Source of the DNA: Paramecium sonneborni
Lineage: Eukaryota > Ciliophora > Oligohymenophorea > Peniculida > Parameciidae
DNA length: 64,000 nucleotides
Assembly: GCA_905182985.1 (NCBI GenBank)
Contig: CAJJDN010000178.1
Location: forward strand, 124,001 to 188,000
Direction: 5' to 3'
Shown here: positions 49,591 through 63,000 of the stretch, piece by piece
How positions within the stretch are numbered: position 1 is the first letter of the stretch
How the letters are laid out: each line of letters starts with the position of its first letter
Translations under genes and position numbers: made by a program
Notes under the pieces: generated by a model
The model's database searches: none
What the model was told of the DNA's origin: nothing
Seen by the model: only the letters and a program-made list of their open reading frames with translations

Positions 49591-51596
49591 ATTTTTAATT
49601 TAAATAATAAGTTATTGTTTATATTAAAAATTATTACCATGAGATAAAATATAATTAAGCAAATTTCAAAACCATTAATTCATTTTGTATTAATTTATTT
49701 TTTATTCAACTTTCAAAAGTAAAAATTACAAATCTTTCTTATAAAAATTTTATTTAAATATTAATTTATTCTTAAAATATGAAAATAATTAAAATTTCGA
49801 ATTTTTATTGATTTTTAAAAATTTTTAACTAAAATAAATATTTGGAACTATAATAAATAAGAAGCCTGATAAAGAGAATATATCCTAAATTAGAAGTATA
49901 TCTTAATATTAATTTATTCTAAGTAAGTTAATAAATAAATAACAAAGCTAAAGATTATTAATTTATGTTTTGAAAATAATAGTCGTATTGATTGTTACTT
50001 TGCTAATTATTTCAAGAAGAATAGAGATGGACATAATTAAAAATCGAAACATTAATCCATTTTTTCCAATATAAATAGCAAATTAAGATAGAGGAATCAA
50101 TTTAATATGAAATAGGAATTTTTAATTTCTAACACTGATTTCCTCAAAAATATATTTTTATGATTTGTTTATTTTTTAAAAATTGAATACAAGTTGAATT
50201 TAATTTACACTTTTTAGTTTTAACAAGTACTAAATTTCAATTTTATAAAAAAAAATAAATACAGAGAATAAATTATTATATTGTTGTCTCGATGTTTCCA
50301 AGAAACACAAACAAAAATATTTTTTGCTTTAATTACAATAAAATCTTAATTATTACTAATTCTTTTTAGATTAATTTAATAACTCTCTAATTATAAGCCC
50401 TTTTTGTACATTCATTTTATAGCTTTAAAATAAAGCCTATTAGATTTATTATTATTATCTCAATTTTCAAGAACATCTAAAGAGATAGAATTCATTTGAA
50501 TCATCAGAATTACTCATAATTAGAATAATCATTAATTCGAGATCTTTTACAAAATTACCATATCTTTTGCACTTAGCAAAACAATTCAATAAATTGAGAG
50601 TTTTAGCATAATTATTTAAAATATTTCATTGATAATTTCCAAGCTCTGTTTTTATGTCCCTTTTTTTCAAATAATAAATTCTGATAAATTCATTTAAATC
50701 GTAATAATTATGATTAATTATAATTGATTAGAAAAAAACAATTTTTTTGTATTTAAAGCAAGACTTAAATGCAAGCTAAATATACCAAATATTAAAAGTC
50801 CTATCTAAAATATTATTCTTTTATTTTCTCTTCTTATTATGAAAACTATCATCTGGTTCTATCTTTCTTATAGAGGATCTATCATAAACTCTTAAGATAA
50901 TAGTTTCTATCAAAATATCTTGTACTTAAATTAATTAACAACTATAATAAAATTTTATAAAATTGAAGTGATGCAGTTATGAAAAAAAGATGGTTTAAGT
51001 TAGATAAGAATAATGATAAAATTTATAAAAAAAATACTTAAATTAATTTAATTGATATCCAATTACATTTTGATCTCAATTCATATTTTTTTTTGAAATT
51101 TCCCAATATATTTGTCTATCAGACATTAACATACTATAATCTTAAAAGCTAATTCAATTACAAGCATCATTTTAAGAACTAAATGGGCAGAAATTTGTTT
51201 AAAAAACAATAAAATTTAGAATTATTGTTGCTTTTATTAAATTTAGAATGAAATCTTGTGATGTTTTTAATTATATATTTTTGAAAAAAAATTCACAGTT
51301 AAAGCTAGTTAGATAAATTTTCTCAGAATCTGCTAATCTAAGTTTTTAAATTTAGAGTAATAACACAGATGATTACACTTCTTAAAATCCCTCAAAAAAA
51401 TAAAAAAAATAATAGAATTCGAAATGAAAAAGGTAAAATCTTGATTATAAGAGAAATAAAGAAGCGAAAAAAGATATATTTTTGATTTTTTTTGTTTTTT
51501 ACTTTTTTGCAAAATTATTATATATTCTATTGATTATTTAATAGAATTAGAGCTAATTTATATTTGAGTTGCTTTATTAAACAAAAAATATTAAAA
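49591..51596. other. Intergenic, about 2 kb, with weak coding-like patches
   Basis: Mostly A+T-rich. A plus-strand frame is free of TGA from 49643 to 50110 (155 codons) and its end reads like protein, with a basic region, one hydrophobic segment (K-I-I-V-V-L-I-V-T-L-L-I-I) and a polar tail, but it lacks a good ATG. On the minus strand about 50430-51060 has a second protein-like open stretch with one TGA and a frame change. Both may be relics. Neither has a family match. Confidence 0.3.
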
Positions 51597-54263
51597 ATGA
51601 GTAATGATTAATTGGATTTTTTTTAAATTTGTATTGATTCAATATTTTGTAAAAGTGAGAACTGTTAATTAGATCATTCTAGAAAATATGTAGGAATTTG
51701 CATAAAATTTTTGAGAATGGAATAAAAATATAATGAATAGGAATAGGAATTTAATTTGGCTGATTGTTAAATTATAGGGTGTAAATTTTACCATTTCAAA
51801 GAAGATAAATTAAATGATCAATTATAAAAATCGACAATAAATGGTGTTTTTCCTCATAATTTATGTAAGCAGAATTGCATGTCCAAAGATTGCAGATATT
51901 TGCATAGAGGATGGAATAACATATGCTTAGCTAATTATTTTACAGCTTGTAAAAAATGTAACCGTACTCACAAAAAATGGGTTGATCTCAAAAAAGAAGT
52001 GAACAATTAATCATAACTAAAGGATTATACACCAGAAGAATTGGATGACGATAAAAATAATCCACTTTTTCTAGATGGATATTGTATACCTTTTTTTAAA
52101 GGAGAGTGCCCTAAGATAAGATGTATTAAAAATCATATTGATTGGGAAGATATAAATCTTAAAATAAAATAAGTTAATGCATTATAACCTTGTACAGTGA
52201 ATTAAGATAAAATAAATTAAAATAAACAGTTGGCTCCAGTCTCTAATAATTTAGAATTACTCTGTGAAGAGTCAGAATTAATACATTATAAGAAACATTT
52301 CTTAGAATAAAATGTGATTGATATTCTTTTCATAATGGATTTAACAGGATCTATGTAAGTTTGGAAAAATGAAGTTTAATGTACTATTACATTAATAATT
52401 CAATAATTTAAAAATTCAATTAATGGATATTAAATAAGGGTGGCATTTGTAGGTTACAGAGATGTATGTGATGAAAATGATTAGATTGTATATTATGCTT
52501 TTACTCAAAAAGTTGAAGATATTGAAAACTTTATAAGCAAATTGGAAACGAAAGGGGGAGGTGATGAAGCAGAAGATATTGCAGCTGGATTTGAATAAGC
52601 ATTAAAATTGAACTTTTCACATCATAGTGACAGTTTATTATGTACATTTTTAATAGCTGATGCACCTTGTCATGGATAAGACTATCATAATATTGAATCA
52701 GATAATGAAGCTTATACAAAAGAAAAAAATTACTTTGAAAAAATACTATAAAAATTTAGATAAATAAAGAAGAATAACTTTTTATGTTGTGTTAAAATCA
52801 CAGATTAAACAGATATTATGTTTTAAAAAATGAAATTAGTTTTTCCTTTTATTACTATTACGACTAAAAAGAAACCAGAAGAATTATCAGAATTAGTAAC
52901 ATTTAGTTTACGGTAATCTGTTCAGGAATCAAAAATACTCAAACAGCAACTTAAATTTGATTATTATTAAGTTAATTTTGAAAAAGCAAAATTAGATAAT
53001 TTTAATGATAATTATCATAATTAAGAGTATTGGAAAAATTACAAAAATATAATTGATTCAATGAAAAGTAAAGGAATTACAGGTTTAAAGATTACAAAAG
53101 ATATAAATGAATTAAATAATTAAGAACTTAAATCAAAAACAATTATCTTTAAGGCTTTTGATGCAATAAATAACAGAGAAGTAATTCTTAAAATTCCAAA
53201 AGATGTTTATAATAAGGAAGGAGAAATTAATGATTAAGAAGTGAAATAAGCTGAAAAATTAGCAGAAATAAGATTTTATTCTTCCACATATGCTTGTTAA
53301 ATGGCATATTTCTTTAATTAAGAATTATAAAAAGGGGATCTATTTAATGAAATGCAACCCATTTTTTATGCCCATCCAATTCTATATTAATTTAAAAAAC
53401 CTTTTTATGGATTAAAAAAAATATATGGAGAAACATTCATATAGAACTAATTTTAATTTGAAAAATATACAACAAACTTTAACTATTGTGATACTCAAAG
53501 ATATTTTTATTCCACATTTAGCCATTTCTCATTTACAGTAAGTTAAGAAATTCTAGTCATTACAGATCTACAAGGATTTAATAACATTTTTACTGATCCT
53601 TCAATTTAAACAGACAAAAAATGGAATTCAATCTTGAATGAAGATGAAACTAATCTAAAAGATAAAGGAATTTTAAATTTTAAAGAAATTCAACACAAAG
53701 ATTGTTCTTATCTTTGTCGTAAATTAAAATTAGTAGAGTTTTCTAATCATTCTAACATTAACTAGAGTTAATGTCCAAAAATGTCACTTTACAATCTTCA
53801 TGGTATATGCAATATTTGTGACGAATTTTTTGAATTAAATTTGGAGAAGATAAAATTAGTAAAGGAGAAAAAGCTTTAGTTTTAATGTGATTTTTGTTTA
53901 AGTGAACAAGAGAACCAAGTTTGTTAAAATTGTGAGTGCTGCTATAAAAACTATAAAATAATTATTAATTAGGAAATTAAAAGGCAAACGATATTAGGAA
54001 TATGTGATGAATGTTAAAAAATTTGTGACACTGTAAATGTAAAACCAAATATGTGTTGTTATTATTGTAAAAAAAAATGTTAAAGGATATTGAAAAAGTA
54101 GATAATTAATTTATAAGTAATTTATCTTTGTTAAGATGCTTTTGAGTATATTAATTAGATTTAATGTATAAATTGTAAGTAATTATATAACAAGTAAGAT
54201 ATCATTTCATAGGATGCATATACTAATTAATCATACATTTGTTGTTAAATAATTACAAAATGA
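51597..54263 (+). CDS. CCCH zinc-finger, VWA and alpha-kinase protein, 888 aa
   Basis: An intronless 889-codon frame. Residues 1-200 carry several C-x-C-x-C-x3-H zinc-finger-like units (C-K-S-E-N-C-Q-L-D-H, CKFYH, C-M-S-K-D-C-R-Y-L-H, C-P-K-I-R-C-I-K-N-H). A von Willebrand A domain follows with the metal site D-L-T-G-S-M (Asp248), G-Y-R-D and I-A-D-A-P-C-H-G. Then comes an alpha-kinase domain: Lys532 in V-I-L-K, the catalytic D-L-Q-G-F-N-N-I-F-T-D-P (Asp657), and the zinc site K-D-C-S-Y-L-C. VWA plus alpha-kinase is the VwkA layout of Dictyostelium, there linked to contractile vacuole and myosin II. The CCCH N-terminus is an addition. The last 200 residues are Cys-rich with many C-x2-C pairs. 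Substrate is unknown. Confidence 0.9.
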
Positions 54264-57035
54264 TTATTAAAATAATTTTACTATATTTTTATAAATTCAT
54301 ATCAAATAAATGATAACATTATTTTTTATAGAAAAAAATATTTAAAGATCTTGTTTTACTCTTTGATATTAATGATGATAGAATTAGAATTAACAATGTT
54401 AAATAAATATAAGATTAAAAATCAAATTTTTATATAAGAAAATCTAATTAAATCGATTTTCAAAGTTTTTTAAAGAAAAATAGATTTTTCAAGCTCAATT
54501 TCAATTCATAGGTGTTGAGAAAATGAAGATTTTAGAAAATTTCACTTATTAAAAATGGAGGGATATAATACATCAATAGGATCTATCTAAATAATGATTA
54601 ATCATAAATAACTCAGAGTTTTCTATATCATGCTTTTCTTGTTATAGGATCTTCAGGCTATTTAATAATCCTTAAATAATGTTGATGAGATCAATAAAGC
54701 TACCAATTTATGAGCTTAAGATAACTTTTAAATCATTAGACTAATTAATAACTATACGATATATTTTATGTTCTTTTTAGCCTCTAATTTATTTAACCAT
54801 GCTAATTAATAATGTTGAATCAAATTAAATTTAGATATAAGTAGGAATTTTCAAAAATGTTAAACTAATTAACACAAAAAGTCTATTTGCACAGATTAGA
54901 CAGATGTTACTTCATCATACTTAAATACGCTCATGATTTACATTTTCTACTATGTTTTATTTGCAAGGATTTCTACATTCTCCATCTACTCATTTATTGC
55001 CTTCTACTTTCAATTTATATTCAAATACACTAAATTGAGGAGGGTCACCAAATCCATAGTGAGTTCATTACAATTAAAATTTTAATATTTAATATATTGA
55101 ATATCTTTGTTTTAAAAAGTCCAATAGATTAAATGAAATTAATTATTTGTTAATGTTTCTATAGTTTAGTTTTACACACAATCCAATCAATTTTCCAGAT
55201 TTGAAATGGATGGTCATCTTATATATAATTATTAGGAATTAGTTCAATGTTCTTCAAAAACTCCATTTTTAATTCAAATACATACATTTTTTGCAATTTC
55301 AGTATTTCTAGAAATTACCTAAAAAATTTATCTTCTTTTAAAAACTTAAATTTAGGCCTACAATTCTATATTGATTAATTTTAGATAAGTAATTCAAAAG
55401 ATTATTATTTATTATGAATTACATTATTTTAATTTTATAAAAATAAGATTTTAGATTATTTCTATTCGATTTTACTCAATTAAAATGATATTAGAAATTT
55501 AAATTTTATCCATGATAAAAATTTATTTCATACCATTTTATTTTAGGATTGCATTTTCCATAAAATTATTTAATTCTATTATTTTGAACTTAAAGTCTAT
55601 ACATATTTTATATATTGAATAGATTAAAAAATTATTAATTATTTCTGATCAAAATCAACTTACTAAACTTTTATTGATTTGTCCTCATTTCCACTAAAGA
55701 ATTGATCTTCATTTTTATTTAACAAAAAATATTAAACCTAGCCAGAATTTGATGGATAATAAGTACTTATCCAATCATATTATTCTTGTTTATTTCAAAT
55801 TCTTTTTGTTTTATCACCTGATCCTGAAAGAAATATTTCCTATTTCTAAATATACACTGGACAATTAACACAATTAGAGTGTCTTTTCAAACTATTAATT
55901 AAATTAATTTTTCCCATTCTCAAAACTCCAAACCTCTATGTGGATACTATAATTGTACCAGAAGAATTGAAAACAATATCACTACATAAGTCAAATTGTT
56001 GAACTGATTAATTAATTAAATTTAACTTGATATCATTATTAAGAAAGATACATTCCATCTTTTTCCTTCTAAATACAAATTAACTTTAAAACTTAACAAT
56101 TTCAAAAAATTATCCATGTAACATTATTTTTTTTCTTTTTGAACTATAATGTATAATTCAATATATCTATTTATTGAAGTTTCACTTGAAATCATATTCT
56201 CAATTAAACAACAGCCGCTTGATATTTAAAAAAGGAGAAATTATAAAGTTTCACTTAAGGGAAGATTTTGTCTTAAAATTTCTTCAAATTAAAAAAAACA
56301 TATTCAGAATAAAGGATTGTTTAAAATTACTAAATTACCCATATTAATTTCATATACCCTACAAAAAGTTTAAAATCTTCATAATATTGACATTCTATTA
56401 ATTGTCAAATTTATTTTTGGTGTATTTGTCAATAATTAAAAATAGATATTGGAAAAAGATAGATTTTAAATAAAAATTACTAAATTATATGAAACTATCT
56501 TGGAAATATAATAATTATTGTATAATATTGTTTAATAATTTAGGAAATATAAATATTTATATTAATATGAAATTTTTATAGATTTTTCATGGATTTATAA
56601 ACTAACACTTTGATATTGACTTATATATAAATAATTTAAATTTAAGAATGTAATTTTCAATACTTAATTAACTCTTATAAATTTTAAAATGATCTTTCTT
56701 GAATGTAAATTCTTTATGTAGTCAATCTATTTTCGTATCACTCATAAATTTTTTATTATATTAATTTCGAGATTATAAAAAATGAAGAAACTAATAAACC
56801 CAAATTAAATTTATTGATCATAATTTAATTTAATAAAGCTTATTAATACAAATGCCATTAAAATTAAATTTTTTATTATTAGACACGCCAAATCTTTTTA
56901 ATTATTTATATATAACCGCCTCTTTTTTTTGCATAGAGTTCATTAAATAATTATATGTAACATACTTTTTTTAAGGAATTGCTGGATTAAATTCTTCACT
57001 AGGGTTTAAAAGGGCGTCTTCCTAAAATACTTCTA
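54264..57035. other. Intergenic, about 2.8 kb, holding WD40 debris
   Basis: The longest gap without an intact gene. A+T-rich, with minus-strand coding relics: a WD40 piece at about 55460-56020 and a peptide near 54930-55070 (Y-G-F-G-D-P-P-Q-F-S-V-F-E-Y-K) interrupted by TGA. No intact frame, RNA gene or repeat was seen. Confidence 0.45.
55460..56020 (-). pseudogene. WD40-repeat protein relic
   Basis: Minus-strand peptides match the WD40 repeat pattern. D-I-V-F-N-S-S-G-T-I-I-V-S-T is followed by S-L-K-R-H-S-N-C-V and the blade end L-S-G-S-G-D-K-T-K-R-I. The next codon, where Trp is expected, is TGA. Further on, F-F-S-G-N-E-D-K-S-I-K-V is followed by Gln (TAG) where Trp is expected. At least three blade-ending Trp positions are lost and one became a stop, so this is a dead gene. 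Its blades resemble those of Paramecium WD40 proteins, and it lies next to the large NACHT-WD40 gene on the other strand. Confidence 0.6.
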
Positions 57036-60000
57036 ATGATGAAAATTAATGGAGATTTTTCGTCATATATCATAACCCTAAATAAGTAAAGTTCATGTAA
57101 TAAATACCATTTCAACAGCTTAATTAAATTAAGAGGAGGAGGATGTGTTACATCTGTGTAAGAAAGAAGCATTGATAAAGTAATTTAAAATGAACAAAGA
57201 AATTTAGAGATCTCATTACCTGATAACTTTTTAGAAGACCTCAATAACTCATTAAAGCTAATAGTAGAGCAATCTAAATTCATTGGGGATAATAATTAAA
57301 GAAATGCAGTACTTATAAAAATTCAATGGTTTATTTATAATAGAGAATACTTGAATTCTTTTTGTATAGACAAAAAAGAAACTAGCAAAATATATGAATT
57401 AATTTAAGAAAATTTTTAAAGTTTATTAACAGTCCTTACAACTTATTTAAGAAGTTCTGGATTTATCTGTTATTAAGTTTTATAAACTTGTAATGAATTA
57501 TTAAGGATTCTTTTTGCATTCTAATTAAGCAATCCTAAAAGATTCTTTGAAGAAACTGTTAAATAGGATTACTTATAACACATAGCAGAATTCAACACTT
57601 AATTAGAAATTGAATAAGCTAATGTTTGGAAGACAGGTATTGAATTTGAGATAACAATGATGAAAATTATGATTATGAATTCAAAATCTAATTCTACTTA
57701 AGGATCAGACCTATTACTTAATTTCTTTTAGGAAACAGCCAAATCAATTATATCATTATCACCTTCAGAAAATCTACTTTAAAGTATCATAGATGGTGGA
57801 CAGTATCTTTTAAAAAAAGGAATAGAAAAAAAATTATATCCAAAAGAAACTTATTAAACATATTATTTATTTCAATTAATTAAATGGTCAATTATCAGAT
57901 AATTAAAGTCAAAATAGTCAGTCTATAAATAAATATAATTTTTGAAGGATATATTTTAGTAATATATATCAGATTCTAATAATTGGATTCTTCATTTTAT
58001 GTGAATATAAATGATTACTGATGTAATTGCATACCGTCCTATCATTAATAAGATTGTTTTATTTAAAAAATAACCTAATTAATCAGTAATTTAATGGAAT
58101 CTATTAATTGAAAATAATTTAATTAAATGCGTTTCATATAATAAGAACGAGGCAATCATGAGCATATTTTAAGATGAGTAAAAACTTATAAATAGCTCTG
58201 AATTGTCTAATTTATTACAAGAATAAAGTAAATAAAAATTTTTATTATTTTCTCAATTTCTTTTGAAAGGTGATCTTATTTAAAATATCAACCTTTGGGA
58301 TTATTACAAAGATTTTGCATTTAAAAATTAAAAAGAAAAAAAATAAGAAGACTACGAAACCATACTAGCAAGCTATGAATAAGAAATATTAAAAAAATTA
58401 TTCAACAATCTAAAATCTGAAAAGGATGAAATTATTGCAATTTATTCTGGAATTTTATAGTCTTTTGTAAATTATTTCAATGACTCCTCATTAAAATAAA
58501 TATTTTAGGATGATTAATAAGCATTAATAATTTAATTTTTAAATAAATATCAAAAAATTATAACAATAACAAATCACACATACGAAATGTCTAAATTTGA
58601 AGTTACTAAATTGTATTTGCTTACACCTTACATTCAATAATTTAATAATAAAGTTTATTAAACTAACTTATAAGATCTTTATACTAAGATTGATAATTTT
58701 ATTAAAGCATAATTAAAAGACTTTTTAGGTGCATTATTAGATTACTTCTTGAATGCTATAGAATTCACTTGTTCCATTTATGAAGCTAGCATATTTTTAG
58801 AAACTAAATAATTGAAAGATTTAGAGAAACTAAAATAAATTTTTTAATTTGATAATTTTCAAAACATTTTCCTAAATTTTGAAATTTAGTTTGAATAATT
58901 TAATTTAAATTTAAGTATCTTTAAGGAAAATTTTATGAAATCAATCTACAATGAAAAATAGGTGTAATAAATAAAAGTAATGCTATAAGATGAAAATATC
59001 ATAAATATTATAGATTATAATTGTTATGGTGAATGTATTAAGTAAATACATAACAGACTGTAAAATGAAAAATTCTAAAAAAGATTTAAATTATATAATA
59101 CTAAATTAGAATCTTTAGAAGATTTATAATCAAACTTTATTGATTGCTAGTTTAACATAGTAATTTTATAATATCTAAAGTTATTCTACAAAATACAATG
59201 TTAATATCTTTAGGTAACGAATCAGTAATTTTAAAGTTATCTAATAAAAACAGACTAGAAATTAGAATAGGGATATAAAGAGAGAGCAGCATAAATCTTA
59301 ACTCTATAAAAATAGAAAATTTCTTCCTTGTAATGTTTTAAAGATGATTAGAGTTTTTAGGTTAATTGCAAAAGCTTATTGGCTTAAATAAAAAATGATT
59401 TTCTTATAATAAAAAGTGAGAGTGATAAATTATCAAATAAAAGTTTAAATCAATAGTTGTTAAAACTATTAACTGATACTTAATTTAGAATCTATTAAAT
59501 TATTAATTAAACTGAAAATATATCAGAAATATAAAACATTATAAAAAATTATGATGAAAAATTAGAATAAATTAATAAATACACTGATCCTTTAACAAAA
59601 AATATAAGTTAAGATTTAGATGATAAAAATTTTGATTTCTATGTTTAGTTTTAAGAAAGTAATGATAAATTCATTACATAAACTAAAATAACGAAAAAAT
59701 ATTATAAATAATATAAACAGCTATTAAATCTTTAGTTAGATTTGATATTTTAATAATATCCAATTTTTAGAGATATTGAAACAACAAAAAAGTAAAACTT
59801 ATAAGATGATAAATTGTCAATGTAATAAAATCAACTTTAAGATTAAGAACAACAAAGTATTAGCATTTTTATTTAAGAATTTAAGGATCGAAGAGATAAT
59901 TTTTTTAGTGAAAAGCTAAAATCTTAAATATCGAATAGTTTATTTAATCCAGTTTATTAAAAGAAAGAATAGATAGTTATCAATTTGAAACTAACAAATT

Positions 60001-63000
60001 TTTTATCATTTTTTTATTCAATGTTTTTTAGTAGTCAATTTGAGTAATTCATCAAAGGAGATAATGTAAATGACTCAATATGGTAAGATATTAAAAATGC
60101 TTATAAAGATATTAAAGAGAATATTTTTGATTTGATTAAATTGAAACCTGATCATAAAGTAAGGGAAGGATTAGTATACAATTTAATAAGACTATAACAT
60201 GGTGTCTAAGAATAATAGATAACTTCTTTTTCATGTAAATTTTTATCTTATATTTGGGTCTTTGAAAAAGATTAAAGAGTGAGAAATTTATTAAAAAATA
60301 AAGAATTGATTGAATTTTAGAAGCAGCTTTTTTCTTAAACTTTAGATAATTTATCAGGATCAATAAAAGATGAACTTAAAGAAAGAATGTAGAAATTAGA
60401 AAATTTGTAATAATAAATAAAGCTAGAAGGAAATCAATAAAAAAGAGAGTAATATTAAATATTGTTAAAGAAATCTTATGATGAATTAGATGAATCTTTA
60501 GATAATATTTCAGAAATGTCAGAAGCTATGAATATTAGTTTAATATTCCTTAAAGATATTTCTAGAGATATAAAGTAAATAAAAGTTTAAATTGATCATT
60601 TATAAGATAGTATAGATTAAGTAGGTGATGATATCCGTAAATTAAGAGGAAAAACTTATTAAGAATTATTAGCAATAAGAAAATAAAAGATATTAGCATA
60701 ATCAAAATTAGCAGATGTAGATTCAGTTTATGTCTAATTGAATACAATTGAATATGATCCGGTGAATGGAGAAAAAATTCTATATGAGGAAAAAGAGTCG
60801 ACTTAGTTATTGGTGGATTAATGGGATGATCCAAAAGGAGAGGTTAATGAATTTATTTGGGAAGATGAAATTTAAAAAGAAAGAGAAAAAAATAATCTAG
60901 CGAAATAAGCACTTTAAGATGATTAAGAAGAAAATAAATAAACAAATTAAGCAGAAAATAAATAAAAAAATTAAGAAGAAAATAAATAAAAAGAGAAAAA
61001 AGATGTGATGTTAATTTCTGGAAATGCTGGATCTGGCAAAAGTAAAGCAGCCAGAAAAATTGAAGAATATCTATGGCTTTAATAAGGAATTCATTCAAAA
61101 TGGATTCCTATCTTTGTTTCACTGCCTACTTTAAAAAATCCAAAGTATAATTTATTCGAGTAAGCATTAGAATCTGAAAATTATCAATTTGATAATTATT
61201 AAATTAGAGATTTTAAAGAAGCTATATAAAATGGAAAAGAAAGTATAATATTGATCTTAGACAGTTATGACGAAATGAAGTAAGATTGTATTTAATAAAA
61301 TTTATTGATGACAAATAAGCTGTTCCAAGATTTGAATATTTATAAAGTAAATCGTTAAATGAAAGTAATAATTACAACAAGAAAAGAGATATTGAATACG
61401 GCAGGATACTAAACTTGGTTTTATGGAGAGAGCATTTCAACTTTAAAAGAAGTTTAATTACAAAATTTTAATGAGGCCTAGTAAAATGAATATTTAAATT
61501 AATATGTTGTATTAAGCATCAAAAGGAAAATAAAAGAAGTTTATGAATTTGTTAAATCTGTTTCTGGATAAACCTTTGATTTGGAAGAATTTCTAAACAT
61601 ATGGAGTTTAATTTCTTCATAAATTACAGATTGTATTAAGAAATCTGAAATTAATTTATCAGATGGAATTTTCCAACCTAAAGAAGAAGAAGCAATTATT
61701 AAAAAAGTAAAAACGCATAAGACTTTGGAAGTATTAAAAGAAGAATAAACTACTACATTACAAAAAGAATTGTTAGCTTTATGGAATGTAAATAAATTTA
61801 AAAAATCAATCCAAAGTATTAATATTCAATAATTATTAACTACTCCATTTATGTTAGAAATTATAGTTTAAGTATTACCAAATATGGCTAGAATGTACAC
61901 AGGATCTTCAATAATAAAAGATAATTTGATAAAGAATTATATGAAATTATAAAAATAAGCTAACATGTCACTAACTGCAAGAGAATTTTATTAAAAAGAA
62001 TATTAACCATTTAATCGAAATAATATATAAAACTAAAAAAAGTTTGAAGATGAAAAAATACTTAAAGAAGAAAATGATCAAGAATATAATAATTACATTG
62101 AAAAAACAAAAATAGATAAAATAATTGATAATTTAGAAAGTTAGAATTTCTTCTAAAATTATTCAATTGTTAGTACATTAAATTATAATGATGACACTAT
62201 TATTTTTGATGGCTATAAAGTAAAATTAAATCCTGATGATATAAATTTAGTAATAATGTCTTTGAAAATGAAAAAGTTTACAGTTTTTGAGTTCTATGAC
62301 AGCTTTATTAGTTTTTATCATGAATAATAAATTCATAAATAAAGAGATTCTGGTAAAATATCAAATTATTAAAATTTCAAATATGACATTTTTTAATTCT
62401 CTTATTCTCTAGCCATCGATATGACAATAAGAGAATTATCATAAATAAACTACAAACCATAAGGAAAATTAGATTTAAAAAGTAATTATAAAATTGAATA
62501 AGTAATTGATGATTGGTTAAAATAATATTTTGATGTAGAAGATGAATACAAAAAGTTAATAAGAAGTTGTATCTTATTAAGTGCAAAAGGTAGTTCATAT
62601 TCATTTACACATAAATCCATTTAAGAATTTTATGTGGCTAAATATATTTATGATCTTTTAGTAGTATTGTCTAATTTTAATAACACCTAAAATGGTAATG
62701 TAAACATTGAGAAAAATAAGTAAATATTATTAAAATCAGTATTTAACGATCAAAAATTTAATATTTCGACAGAAAACTTCAAGAATGTAATTAACTTTAT
62801 TAAAGAAATGTTAATTAACGATGATAGTATAATTTAAAAGTTGATAGAAATAGTATAGCTTTCAAAAATAAAAACATATTGTAGATCTGCATCAAATAGT
62901 ATATATCTATTAAAATATATGAATGTTTTTTTGGGATCCAAAGATTTTAATAACATTGAATTAGCCAACACAAATATTTCAGGTTTAAGTTTTTTTGATT

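Noticed and set aside
55460..58004. TGA used as tryptophan in this genome
   Set aside because: All intact genes encode conserved Trp with TGG and end at TGA. The few in-frame TGAs are isolated or in a clearly decayed relic.
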